Source of the DNA: Candidatus Saccharimonadota bacterium | GTDB taxonomy: Bacteria > Patescibacteriota > Saccharimonadia > Saccharimonadales > Saccharimonadaceae | NCBI GenBank assembly: GCA_028289185.1 | Contig: JAQGGV010000066.1 | Coordinates: 1 to 24,700, forward strand | DNA length: 24,700 nucleotides | Reading direction: 5' to 3' | Part shown: in pieces, positions 7,273-14,658 of the stretch | How positions within the stretch are numbered: position 1 is the first letter of the stretch | Layout of the letters: every line of letters begins with the position of its first letter | The notes under the pieces: generated by a model | The model's input: the letters and a program-made list of their open reading frames with translations, nothing else | Database searches by the model: none | What the model was told of the DNA's origin: nothing | Made by a program: the position numbers and the translations under genes

Positions 7273-8235
7273 ATGAATAATTTTTGGCATGACCTACCAC
7301 GACCGTTCTTTGTTCTGGCTCCTATGGAGGCAGTGACCGACGTCGTTTTTCGCCATGTCGTGGCCGCTGCCGCACCACCAGATGTGTGGTTCACCGAATT
7401 TACCAACGCCACCGGCTGGGCACATGCTGGTGACAAAGCGATTGGTGGACGGTTAGTTAAAACCGACGATGAAAACCCGATCGTTGCCCAACTATGGGGC
7501 GCCGATCCAGTTTCCATGGAAAAGCTCGCGGCGCGCTGCGTTGAACTTGGTTACAATGGCATTGACATCAATATGGGTTGCCCCGATCCCTCAGCCGTCA
7601 AAAGTGGTGGCGGAGCAGGTATGATATTAAACCCCGAAAACGCTGCAGCGATAATTGCTGCAGCAAAAACGAGTGGACTGCCGGTCAGCGTCAAAACACG
7701 ATTGGGTTATAGCCGTGTCGATGAATGGCGAGACTGGCTAACACACATCCTGCAACAGGACGTCGTCAACCTAACGATTCACTTGCGTACCAAAAAGGAA
7801 ATGAGCAAAGTCCCTGCGCACTTTGAACTGATTGCTGACATCAAACAACTACGTGACGAAATTGCACCGCAGACATTACTAACGATCAACGGTGATATCG
7901 AGGATCACCAACAAGGAATGGAACTTGTCGAGAAATACGGTGTCGACGGCGTGATGATTGGCCGCGGAGTTTTTCATAATCCTTTTGCATTTGCAAAACA
8001 GGCAAGCGAGCCTCTAGAAAATCGTAGGGGAATACTTATCGGACTCCTTAATCTCCAGCTCGACCTTCACGATAAATACTCGGGCCAAATGCCACGAAAG
8101 TTTGATCCGCTCAAACGCTTTTTCAAAATTTATGTGCGCGATTTCGAAAATGCAGCCGAATTACGTGATCAACTCATGCATACGAAAAGCACGGACGAAG
8201 TCCGTGCGATTCTGGCAAACTTTAGCGGTAACTAG
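7273..8235 (+). CDS. dus: tRNA-dihydrouridine synthase (Dus family)
   Basis: This flavoenzyme reduces specific uridines in tRNA to dihydrouridine using FMN and NADPH. The 320-residue protein has the TIM-barrel motifs of the family in order: LAPMEAVTD (15-23, FMN loop), AQLWGADP (72-79), DINMGCPDP with catalytic Cys103, VSVKTRLGY, the IHLRTK strand, NGDI and the phosphate-binding GVMIGRG. The C-terminal helical tRNA-binding domain (about 245-320) is present. Length is typical of DusA/B/C; I cannot assign the target position, though the DINMGCP form is seen in DusB-like proteins. It has its own TATAAT box and is probably leaderless. The stop codon shares the palindrome CTAG with the stop of the convergent gene. 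Its nearness to tRNA-Pro fits a tRNA function but may be chance. Confidence 0.93.
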   Translation: MNNFWHDLPRPFFVLAPMEAVTDVVFRHVVAAAAPPDVWFTEFTNATGWAHAGDKAIGGRLVKTDDENPIVAQLWGADPVSMEKLAARCVELGYNGIDINMGCPDPSAVKSGGGAGMILNPENAAAIIAAAKTSGLPVSVKTRLGYSRVDEWRDWLTHILQQDVVNLTIHLRTKKEMSKVPAHFELIADIKQLRDEIAPQTLLTINGDIEDHQQGMELVEKYGVDGVMIGRGVFHNPFAFAKQASEPLENRRGILIGLLNLQLDLHDKYSGQMPRKFDPLKRFFKIYVRDFENAAELRDQLMHTKSTDEVRAILANFSGN

Positions 8236-9482
8236 CCGCCGATTGCGCTCAGTGCTTGGGTGATAGGGCCGATGTCTCCCATCAAACTACTGAGGCTGCT
8301 CAGGCTACCGAGCCCACTGGTCGATGAGCCGTTAGCGATTCCGAGTTCCGAGAAAATTGAGGAGAATGAGCTGATGATACCGCCCATGCTGCCAGCGCTA
8401 CCGGCAAGGCTACTGAGGTTACCTAAGCTACCCAGGCTGCTAAGAGCACTGCTACTACCGCCGCCACTACCACCTAGAAGGCTCGTCAAGCTCGTCAGAC
8501 TGCCCAGACCACCCGTCAGACTCGATAGGTTACCAAGGCTGCTCGCGCTGCCCATCAGGCCGCTTAGGTCACCAAGGCTGCTGATATTGCCGAGGCTGCT
8601 CAGACTACCCAAGCCGCCAGATAGACTACTAAACGATGACATGAGCGTTGTCATAAGGGAGATTGCCGATGTAAGAACTGAGGTAATGGTCGACATGATG
8701 ACATTGATATTGTCCATCTGTGACTGTGCATTGGTGGCCGTATCTGCTGCAGTGGAGCTGGTGTCAACACCAGAACAATCACCAGTACCACTCACACTCG
8801 TACCGCTACTTGTCGAGGCGGTGCCAGTAACGGAGCTTGTGCCACTTGCGACACCCTTTGCGCAATCTTTGAGTTGTGTTATCTGGCCTTGCAACTGACT
8901 TGCGGTCGATTGCATGTTGCCCAGCACGCTTGTGAGGCTCTGGACGGCTGTTGCAACCGTTGATTGAATATTAGTTAGCTGGTTCAGGGGGCCCTGTGCG
9001 TCAACATCAGTCGAAGCCGCCTGGACTTGCTGCGTTGAGGTTGCGCTTTGCGTTTGAGAAAGCAGTTGAGTCAACTCATTTATGATTGCTTCCTGAATCG
9101 ACTTGATTGTTGTCATCAGCGTAGAGCCAAGTTGCAACGGGCTTCCGTCAGCATTCGTAGTCGTTGCTGCGCTTGAATCAGTTGCGGCAGGAGAAGCAGA
9201 CGGGGAAGGGCTAGCCGTACTCGTAGATGCAGATGCGTTGACACCGTCTTTGTTGATACTAATACTGGCGTTCAAACCGCTCAGCGAACCCTTAAGCTCA
9301 GATATACGACGGCTGATTTCTGATGTTACTTTCTGCTTCAATGTCTGTAGCGACGCATCAGCAGCCGCTTGGGCGTTACTAATTGACGCCATTGGTCCAT
9401 AGGCAGCAAGGAGTAGACTGAGGAAGATCAGAAATGCGACCATCATTTTTTTGGTCGGGATATATATAGGCGTGAGATACAT
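8232..9482 (-). CDS. Secreted Ser/Gly/Leu-rich repeat protein, 416 aa (module copy 2)
   Basis: The N-terminus has a basic start, a hydrophobic core (MMVAFLIFLSLLLAAYG) and small residues before ASISNAQAAADA, a signal peptide or anchor. Then follow a helical segment (about 42-65), a Ser/Thr/Ala/Pro linker (85-110), a long helical region (115-205) ending in ITQLKDC, a second Cys in GDCSGVD, another helix, and a ~170-residue tail built from irregular GSLSSLGNLSSL-like units. It is a paralogue of the 9785-10876 product, which shares the layout and the LKDC...C pair. ATG 9482 lies one base after the stop of the upstream small membrane protein, with AAGGTGGG as Shine-Dalgarno. No enzyme motif is visible. 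It is probably an extracellular or surface structural protein, perhaps disulfide-linked. The family is unrecognised. Confidence 0.8.
   Translation of the reverse strand: MYLTPIYIPTKKMMVAFLIFLSLLLAAYGPMASISNAQAAADASLQTLKQKVTSEISRRISELKGSLSGLNASISINKDGVNASASTSTASPSPSASPAATDSSAATTTNADGSPLQLGSTLMTTIKSIQEAIINELTQLLSQTQSATSTQQVQAASTDVDAQGPLNQLTNIQSTVATAVQSLTSVLGNMQSTASQLQGQITQLKDCAKGVASGTSSVTGTASTSSGTSVSGTGDCSGVDTSSTAADTATNAQSQMDNINVIMSTITSVLTSAISLMTTLMSSFSSLSGGLGSLSSLGNISSLGDLSGLMGSASSLGNLSSLTGGLGSLTSLTSLLGGSGGGSSSALSSLGSLGNLSSLAGSAGSMGGIISSFSSIFSELGIANGSSTSGLGSLSSLSSLMGDIGPITQALSAIGG
8275..8640. repeat. Low-complexity coding repeats (GSLSSL units)
   Basis: Degenerate repeats of about 12-18 bases (variants of aggctgctcaggctacc read on the plus strand) fill the 3' part of the secreted-protein gene. 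They encode short Gly-Ser-Leu-Ser-Ser-Leu units. They also create a long open frame on the opposite strand, which I regard as a shadow. Confidence 0.6.
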
Positions 9483-9483
9483 G

Positions 9484-9500
9484 TTAATTGCCCACCTTTA
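9484..9500 (-). promoter_or_regulatory. Shine-Dalgarno embedded in the KVGN codons (copy 2)
   Basis: On the minus strand taaaggtgggcaattaa reads as the C-terminal codons KVGN-stop and also carries AAGGTGGG, which serves the ATG at 9482. The other module has the same 17 bases at 10878-10894. Confidence 0.65.
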
Positions 9501-9774
9501 CGGGTTTACTTGCAAGCGCAGCCTTGGCTGCCGTTTGAGCGGTTGCTGCTTGTTTCAAGCTTGCCGAAAGCTTGTCTAAGCTGTTTTTGACATCCTCTTT
9601 GCTGGCGACCTTTGCAGATGACGACGCTGCCGTTGTTTTTGATGCTGTTTTGTCATTTTTGGTCGACTGCGACACCAGCATGAAAGTCGTACCCAGTATC
9701 ACGACGAAGACTGCGAATGATGCACCGGCTATCCAGACTAGTTTGTACGATTTTTTCTGTGGTTGATCGTCCAT
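9484..9774 (-). CDS. Small single-pass membrane protein, 96 aa (module copy 2)
   Basis: A short Lys-rich cytoplasmic N-terminus is followed by one transmembrane helix (about residues 12-34), then a Thr/Ser/Ala/Lys-rich stretch and a helix VASKEDVKNSLDKLSASLKQ with Ala-rich heptads, ending KPVKVGN. It is a clear paralogue of the 10878-11168 product: same length, one N-terminal TM helix, the VASK(E/D)DV...SL..L helix and an identical KVGN end. The start codon follows the preceding gene's TAG by ten bases, with AGGAG overlapping that stop. The final codons form the Shine-Dalgarno site of the next gene, so the two are translationally coupled. It may anchor, chaperone or export the secreted partner; this is inference from gene pairing. 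Confidence 0.8.
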   Translation of the reverse strand: MDDQPQKKSYKLVWIAGASFAVFVVILGTTFMLVSQSTKNDKTASKTTAASSSAKVASKEDVKNSLDKLSASLKQAATAQTAAKAALASKPVKVGN

Positions 9775-9784
9775 TACAAAGCTC

Positions 9785-10876
9785 CTATTTATTAACTGCT
9801 GCGGATAAGTTTACGAGTTCATTCTGTATATCAGACGATAGGTTGGCGGTAATATCGATTTGCGAATCAATACCGTTGAATGACTTGATTGTGCCGCTGT
9901 AATTACCTTCCTTTAGTTGTCCGATAAGGCTGATTGACGACGAAAGGAATGAACGGACAGTTTGGAGTGAACTTTTAATCTCGTCAATTTGATCCTGGAG
10001 TGATTGACCGTTGTCGCCGCTGTTCGCATCGACATTCAGGTCTGTGCAGCCTGGTGCAGAAGCGTTGACACTGCCATTTGCTGTGCCGCTACCAATTGTG
10101 CCGGTTGCGCTCGCCGAGCCACTTTGGATACAGTCTTTTAACTTATTAACTTGGGTTTGGATGTTATTTGCCGCAACTTGCAGACGATCAAGGACTTGCG
10201 TTTGGCTGTCCATTGATTTCGTGACACTTGCCTGAACATTGGCGGTCGCAATTTGCTTAAACTCTTGATCGAATTGCTTCGCCTTTGCTTGAACGTCTTG
10301 AATGTTAGCCGTCGCCAGAACCTCTGTTTTAAGGATTGTCAGTTGATCGATTGCTTTTTTGTTGGCATCTTGCAGTTTCTGCTTCAACTCTTTAGGTATA
10401 CTCAGTATGCCCTGAAGTAGGCTAGTTGGATCAAAGCTAATTGCAGAATTACCACTTGATGGACTAGTGCTACTGCTTGCGGATCCTGCAGAGCTACTCA
10501 CGCTACCACTGGCGCCACTACTACTGACACTACCCGAAGCACTCGAGCCGTTCGTGCCACTGGCGCTGCCGCTCACTCCACTACTACCGGCACTGCCGGA
10601 TACAGTCCCAGCGGGGCCTGTGCCAGACACGTTCAGACCACTTTTGTCGGCTGTTGCAGAAATACTAAAGTTGAGGCTGTTTGATGAGTCCTGGAGTTTG
10701 GTAATACTCGAATCAATTGCTGACGTCACCGTTGTTTTGAACTGGTCCAAAAGTGATGAAGCGGACAATGAAGTACTAATCGCACCCGCTGGACTGGCCA
10801 TTGCGAGGACAAAAGTTGTTGCGACAAGTGAGGTTTTAGCGAAAGTCGCTGGAAACGTTGCAGAGACAAATTTCAT
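9785..10876 (-). CDS. Secreted Ser/Gly-rich coiled-coil protein, 363 aa (module copy 1)
   Basis: A signal peptide is clear: MKFVSATFPATFAKTS, a hydrophobic core, then ASPAGA at residues 27-32, consistent with signal peptidase cleavage near residue 32. The mature protein has a helix (about 40-70) and a Gly/Ser/Ala low-complexity block (80-145) with SGSASG/SGSVSS units. A long polar helix rich in Lys/Gln (155-245) ends in NKLKDC; a short linker holds the second Cys (APGCTD), and two further helices follow. It has the same layout as the 416-aa paralogue, including LKDC and a Cys about 30 residues later, but the terminal block lacks the Leu repeats. It starts one base after the stop of its small membrane partner. 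No catalytic motif is seen. Likely a cell-surface or exported structural protein, function unknown. Confidence 0.8.
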   Translation of the reverse strand: MKFVSATFPATFAKTSLVATTFVLAMASPAGAISTSLSASSLLDQFKTTVTSAIDSSITKLQDSSNSLNFSISATADKSGLNVSGTGPAGTVSGSAGSSGVSGSASGTNGSSASGSVSSSGASGSVSSSAGSASSSTSPSSGNSAISFDPTSLLQGILSIPKELKQKLQDANKKAIDQLTILKTEVLATANIQDVQAKAKQFDQEFKQIATANVQASVTKSMDSQTQVLDRLQVAANNIQTQVNKLKDCIQSGSASATGTIGSGTANGSVNASAPGCTDLNVDANSGDNGQSLQDQIDEIKSSLQTVRSFLSSSISLIGQLKEGNYSGTIKSFNGIDSQIDITANLSSDIQNELVNLSAAVNK

Positions 10877-10877
10877 A

Positions 10878-10894
10878 TTAATTGCCCACCTTTA
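10878..10894 (-). promoter_or_regulatory. Shine-Dalgarno embedded in the KVGN codons (copy 1)
   Basis: The same 17 bases as at 9484-9500 (minus strand taaaggtgggcaattaa), encoding the end of the small membrane protein and providing AAGGTGGG for the ATG at 10876. The codons just upstream differ between the copies. Confidence 0.65.
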
Positions 10895-11168
10895 TCTGAT
10901 TTGTACTGTCTTTAAGAGCTGCCTTGGCTACCGCTTGGTCAGCTGTGGCTTGCTTCATAGTGGCATCAAGTTGTGCCAAGCTCTGGTTAACATCGTCCTT
11001 GCTAGCAACGACTTTCGACGCCGCTGGAGTTGTTGTCGTTGAGGCTGTTTGGTTTTTGGTAGTGCCTAGCATCGCGATTGCAACGACGATAATTGCAACA
11101 ACGACAGCGATAACGACGGCAATGCCGATGTAAAGCATTCGACGAGATGAATTCTTTGATTGCTCCAT
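10878..11168 (-). CDS. Small single-pass membrane protein, 96 aa (module copy 1)
   Basis: First gene of the four-gene operon. A basic N-terminus (KNSSRRM) precedes one very hydrophobic Ile/Val-rich transmembrane helix (about residues 12-34). Then come a Thr/Ala/Ser-rich spacer, the helix VASKDDVNQSLAQLDATMKQ and an Ala/Lys-rich segment, ending IKVGN. Orientation is probably N-in with the helix outside, by the positive-inside rule. It is the same length as its paralogue at 9484-9774, which shares the helix and the C-terminal KVGN. AGGAAAAAAT precedes the ATG; a 17-spaced promoter lies at the end of the upstream gene. The 3' codons double as the Shine-Dalgarno site of the secreted partner. Confidence 0.8.
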   Translation of the reverse strand: MEQSKNSSRRMLYIGIAVVIAVVVAIIVVAIAMLGTTKNQTASTTTTPAASKVVASKDDVNQSLAQLDATMKQATADQAVAKAALKDSTNQIKVGN

Positions 11169-11212
11169 ATTTTTTCCTATTTTTGTTTATTTTTAACAGA
11201 GGTTATGCGGCA

Positions 11213-11241
11213 ATGATAGCACAAGCGGTACTATTTGACAA
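11213..11241 (-). promoter_or_regulatory. Promoter of the duplicated-module operon
   Basis: On the minus strand TTGTCA (11236-11241), a 17-base spacer and TATCAT (11213-11218). The -35 overlaps the last codons of the carbonic-anhydrase-like gene. The predicted start near 11206 leaves a ~38-base A/T-rich leader with AGGA before ATG 11168. Confidence 0.6.
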
Positions 11242-12082
11242 CGACGACGCGCAAATTCTTGCCACCGATGACATGCGCAACGGCTAAGTTGTAATACACC
11301 ATGGCTGCGACTTTCTGGTCAGCTTCGTGGTCACCACCAAAATAACTGCAAAGTTTTGCCGATTCAGGGAAGGCCCAAACATCGACATTGAATGCCTGAT
11401 AATTATCACCGAATTCATCGGCTACCGCATCACGATCAAGCGTCGTGCCGAACTTTGTGTTGACAGCGACCAGGACTTCGCGGTGCGAACCCTTGAGTGT
11501 ACTAACACGAGAACCACTTTGGCTACGAAGTGCATCTAGTAGGTCTGGGCCGTTGCTAAATTCATCGCGCGCAGATGCGTTGCTGGTAATTAACAGATGA
11601 GTTTGCTCGTTGATTTTGACACCAAGCTGTTCTGCCAAGTCACGCAGAACATCGCCGTGCTGTGCCATAAATGAGTAGACTGCTGGTAATTTATCGTTTG
11701 CAGCACAGCCGCTAGCATCGTTGCCGATACCCTCACAGGTATGGCCACCGATCGGCTCGTCGTTGCGGTTCAGAAAGGCGAGTGTAGCCTTGTACTGGTC
11801 GAGTGTACTGTCGTCTGGGCCTAGTTGGAATGATTTCGTTGTCAGATCATCGGCAACAGTAATTGATTCGCTACCACCGGCTGCATTTGGCATGAGCGCG
11901 CCCGCCGCGCCGCAGCGGCCGTCGACGCAGTCACAGACAATACGAGCATCGGTTTGTTTGTGGAATTCACCGCTGGTAATGCGGTTTGTAAATTCTTCGA
12001 GTCGCTCCTGTTGGCTGTCGTCAGGCTGGATTGTGCCAACAGCGTGCGAAAGCACTACGAAAGGCTTTGCAGCAGTATGCAT
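11231..12082 (-). CDS. Beta-carbonic-anhydrase-like metalloprotein (CdCA/LCIB-type), putative
   Basis: A 283-residue soluble protein. Residues 50-57 read CDCVDGRC and contain Cys52-x-Asp54-x-Arg56, the metal-ligand plus Asp-Arg dyad pattern of beta-class carbonic anhydrases. A GGHTC segment (His114, Cys116) followed by SGC (Cys126) could supply the other ligands. The His-to-Cys spacing differs from classical beta enzymes (His-x2-Cys) and is closer to the longer spacing of cadmium-type and LCIB-type enzymes. If active it would hydrate CO2 to bicarbonate; which metal and whether it is active are unknown. The C-terminus ends in a hydrophobic strand (LRVVVVK). It lies downstream of the ATP synthase operon on the same strand with its own upstream region. 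The alternative is a metal-binding protein of unrelated function. Confidence 0.6.
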   Translation of the reverse strand: MHTAAKPFVVLSHAVGTIQPDDSQQERLEEFTNRITSGEFHKQTDARIVCDCVDGRCGAAGALMPNAAGGSESITVADDLTTKSFQLGPDDSTLDQYKATLAFLNRNDEPIGGHTCEGIGNDASGCAANDKLPAVYSFMAQHGDVLRDLAEQLGVKINEQTHLLITSNASARDEFSNGPDLLDALRSQSGSRVSTLKGSHREVLVAVNTKFGTTLDRDAVADEFGDNYQAFNVDVWAFPESAKLCSYFGGDHEADQKVAAMVYYNLAVAHVIGGKNLRVVVVK

Positions 12083-12094
12083 ATGAGTAAGTAT

Positions 12095-12174
12095 TCCTTA
12101 TAAGTTAGACACGTAATCGTGTTTGTCTTTTATAAAACCATAGTTTATTGTACGCCTCATAAGGCAAATTGCAA
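12095..12174 (-). promoter_or_regulatory. Promoter and leader of the carbonic-anhydrase-like gene
   Basis: On the minus strand TTGCAA (12169-12174), a 16-base spacer and TACAAT (12147-12152). The leader carries a small inverted repeat, ACACG-taat-CGTGT (12109-12122), and AAGGA (12095-12099), which is rather far (12 bases) from ATG 12082. A nearer TATAAG (12098-12103) is an alternative -10 box. Confidence 0.4.
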
Positions 12175-12180
12175 GCCCAA

Positions 12181-12603
12181 TTAACGGCGGTGGCGACGAT
12201 GCAATTCAGCGACCTTGAGTCGGACCGCATGACGGTCAACCAACTGGTGCGCTTTTTCGAGTTCAACTTGATCCTTGGCACTATCGCGGAGTTTGATTGC
12301 ACGATCGAGTGCGGCCTTAGTTTCGGCCTCAACAATGTCTTCGCCGCTATCAGCTTCATCGACGAGTACTTTCAAACCCAAAGGATTGATTTCGATGACG
12401 CCGCCAGTGATAGCAAAGTAATCAAGCTTGCTATTGGCGTCGCCCTTTTCGTGACGAACAGCAATAGCGCCAGGAACAGCGATACCTACAACCGGTTCGT
12501 GGCCAGGAAAGACCGCGATTTCACCAGCAGCAGTAGGCAGGACGACTTCATAGACGTCATCGTCGAGCTTCATGCCAGAGAGTGTAACCAGTTGAAACTT
12601 CAC
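12181..12603 (-). CDS. atpC: F1Fo ATP synthase epsilon subunit
   Basis: The central-stalk subunit that couples the c-ring and gamma to F1 and can inhibit hydrolysis. The 140-residue product begins MKFQLVTLSG and has the N-terminal beta-sandwich signature (LPTAAGEIAVFPGHEPVV) and a C-terminal helical hairpin of charged residues (about 90-140). I chose GTG 12603, two bases after the beta stop codon, because AAGGA lies about six bases upstream and homology starts there; a 16-residue upstream extension would overlap atpD. Last gene of the operon; no strong terminator is seen before the next gene. The Arg/His-rich end (HRRHRR) is distinctive. Confidence 0.95.
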   Translation of the reverse strand: MKFQLVTLSGMKLDDDVYEVVLPTAAGEIAVFPGHEPVVGIAVPGAIAVRHEKGDANSKLDYFAITGGVIEINPLGLKVLVDEADSGEDIVEAETKAALDRAIKLRDSAKDQVELEKAHQLVDRHAVRLKVAELHRRHRR

Positions 12604-12605
12604 TA

Positions 12606-14006
12606 TTAGTCCTTCTTCTCGCTCAGTGGACCAGGTGCCATATAGAACCATGACTCTGGCTTGCTGTCGTATTTACCAGTCAGGATGTCGTTCGCGTCCT
12701 TGATTGTGTCCGCAAGTTTCGCATACACACCAGGTTTGCCGGTAAATTGCTCGGCAACGTGCATAGGCTGTGCAAAGAATCGCTGCAAACGGCGAGCACG
12801 GTTGACGGTTTGTTTCTGATCATCAGAAAGTTCTTCCATACCCAGGATGGCGATGATGTCCTGCAGGTCTTTGTATTCCTGCGTGACACGCTGGACTTCA
12901 CGGGCAACACGGTAATGTTCCTCGCCAACAATTTCTGGGTCGAGTGATGTCGAAGTAGAGTCCAGGATGTCGACAGCCGGGAAGATACCAATTTCGGTCA
13001 GGGCACGGCTCATCACGATGGTTGCGTCCAAGTGGGCAAATGTCGTTGCAGGCGCTGGGTCAGTCAAGTCGTCGGCGGGCACATAGACAGCCTGTACAGA
13101 GGTAATTGAACCTTTTTTGGTACTTGTAATACGTTCTTGCAGGATACCCATTTCCTGTTGCAAGTTCGGCTGGTAGCCAACAGCTGACGGCAGACGACCG
13201 AGCAAGGCAGACACTTCGGCACCGGCTTGGGTATAGCGGAAGATGTTGTCAACGAACAGTAGCACGTCCTGACCTTCGTCACGGAAAGCTTCAGCCATGG
13301 CAAGGCCGGATAGTGCAACGCGCAGACGGGCTCCAGGTGGCTCGTTCATCTGGCCAAAGACGAGGGCAGTTCGTGGCAAGACACCAGCGTCTTCCATTTC
13401 GTAGTACAAGTCGTTACCTTCACGGGTACGCTCACCGACACCGGCAAAGACCGAGTTACCGGCATGAAATTTGGCGATGTTAAAGATAAGTTCCTGAATC
13501 AGGACAGTTTTACCGACACCGGCACCGGCAAACAGACCGGCTTTGCCGCCCTTGGTCAGTGGTGCGATCAGGTCGAGAGCTTTCATGCCCGTTTCCAGAA
13601 TTTCAGCTTTGTTCGACTGCTCGGTAAAGGCGGGTGGAGCACGGTGAATTGGCGCTTTTTGCGTGCCTTTTGGCGCTGGCTTACCATCAATTGGTTCACC
13701 AACGACGTTAAACATGCGTCCAAGGGTTTCTTTGCCGACAGGTACGCTGATTGGTGCACCAGTTGCCAGGACTTTTTGACCACGTTGCAGACCGTCGGTG
13801 CTCGACAAAGCAAAGGCGCGAACCGTATGCTCATCAAGGTGCTGTGCGACCTCTAGGGTAATCGTGCGACCCTCGTGTTCAATCTGCAATGCGTGATAGA
13901 TTGCAGGCAGTTTGGCGTGATCACCAAATTCAACGTCGATGACAACACCGACGACGGCGATAATCTTGCCGGTACTTGTTTTCAAATTTTCTTCTGTTTT
14001 AACCAT
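12606..14006 (-). CDS. atpD: F1Fo ATP synthase beta subunit
   Basis: The catalytic subunit of F1. The 466-residue product has Walker A GAGVGKT (161-167), the catalytic GERTREGNDLYYEM segment, the ALSGLAMAEAFRDE helix, LLFVDNIFRYTQAG (Walker B) and the DELSEED-like loop in the altered form GMEELSDDQ. Start: ATG 14006 with GGAG seven bases upstream; an eight-codon longer frame from 14030 is less likely. The gene overlaps the preceding unknown gene's 3' end by eight bases, so translation is probably coupled. The order places an extra gene between gamma and beta, unlike the usual atpG-atpD junction. Confidence 0.98.
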   Translation of the reverse strand: MVKTEENLKTSTGKIIAVVGVVIDVEFGDHAKLPAIYHALQIEHEGRTITLEVAQHLDEHTVRAFALSSTDGLQRGQKVLATGAPISVPVGKETLGRMFNVVGEPIDGKPAPKGTQKAPIHRAPPAFTEQSNKAEILETGMKALDLIAPLTKGGKAGLFAGAGVGKTVLIQELIFNIAKFHAGNSVFAGVGERTREGNDLYYEMEDAGVLPRTALVFGQMNEPPGARLRVALSGLAMAEAFRDEGQDVLLFVDNIFRYTQAGAEVSALLGRLPSAVGYQPNLQQEMGILQERITSTKKGSITSVQAVYVPADDLTDPAPATTFAHLDATIVMSRALTEIGIFPAVDILDSTSTSLDPEIVGEEHYRVAREVQRVTQEYKDLQDIIAILGMEELSDDQKQTVNRARRLQRFFAQPMHVAEQFTGKPGVYAKLADTIKDANDILTGKYDSKPESWFYMAPGPLSEKKD

Positions 14007-14658
14007 GATTTTCTCCTTGTATTGTCTCATCTGCCTTAAATATCTGTGCTAGTACTTTCTTCGATAATTTCTTTTCTTTGATGGTGATCGTATTGATGCC
14101 ATATTCCCTGCGCTCGTCCGGTGTCAGCAGTTTATGCCTTATCCTTCTGTCAGGTTTTGGTCCGATAAAGGCCACGACACTCGGTACGTCATCGCGCATC
14201 GGGGCGCCAATGACCTTTACCCCTGGTACTTCAAGACTGCCATACAGCGTCATCCTAATCGCATCGCGTACAATACCCCTCGCAGCACCTATAGCACGTG
14301 TATCGAGTGCCACATTGTATTCCTGCTGGATACGGCGAACGAGAGCGTCTTCAATCATTTCATCTGTCATTACGACATACTCTCTGTCAAGTATCCAGTC
14401 CGGCGCTTTTTCCATCAGTTCAGCCAGCATAGTAATCCCATCCCGTGATTCACGTTCAGGGTCGGGCGGAACAAGTAGCGCCCTAAGTTCTGGGTCAAGC
14501 TGCGGGTAGTTGTTGTTGAACTGCTCGATAGTGGGCACACGCTGTGGATACGATGATGCCTTTGCAACATGCCTTTCCAGGTTTGGCATAGGCGGTAGAT
14601 CCGTTTCACTATGCTCCGTGTCGCTGTCGTGTCGATAAGATGCCATAGTTTCGCTCAC
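13999..14658 (-). CDS. Unknown protein inserted between atpG and atpD, 219 aa
   Basis: Not a known ATP synthase subunit. It starts at GTG 14658 in a GTGA overlap with the gamma stop codon (an ATG four codons later is the alternative) and its end overlaps atpD by eight bases, so it belongs to the operon and is translated with it. The first ~70 residues are polar and Pro-rich, probably disordered. The rest is mixed alpha/beta with acidic and basic patches (APDWILDREYVVMTDEMIED, RRIQQEYNVALDTR, LTPDERREYG). There is no signal peptide and no membrane helix, so it is cytoplasmic. I do not recognise the fold. It may be an assembly factor, a regulator or a lineage-specific F1 accessory protein; position is the only support. 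Confidence 0.75.
   Translation of the reverse strand: MSETMASYRHDSDTEHSETDLPPMPNLERHVAKASSYPQRVPTIEQFNNNYPQLDPELRALLVPPDPERESRDGITMLAELMEKAPDWILDREYVVMTDEMIEDALVRRIQQEYNVALDTRAIGAARGIVRDAIRMTLYGSLEVPGVKVIGAPMRDDVPSVVAFIGPKPDRRIRHKLLTPDERREYGINTITIKEKKLSKKVLAQIFKADETIQGENHG

Noticed and set aside
6886..7290. 134-aa minus-strand frame opposite the structured RNA
   Set aside because: Composition is Pro/Arg/Gly/Ser-rich as expected from antisense of GC-rich structured sequence, with no ribosome site; it overlaps the terminator and the Dus start.
8260..8898. 212-aa plus-strand frame rich in Leu/Pro/Arg
   Set aside because: It is the antisense of the GSLSSL repeat codons; the minus-strand gene has a signal peptide, a ribosome site and a paralogue.
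10467..11042. 191-aa plus-strand hydrophobic frame
   Set aside because: Antisense of the Ser/Gly-rich block of the secreted protein; spans two well-supported minus-strand genes.
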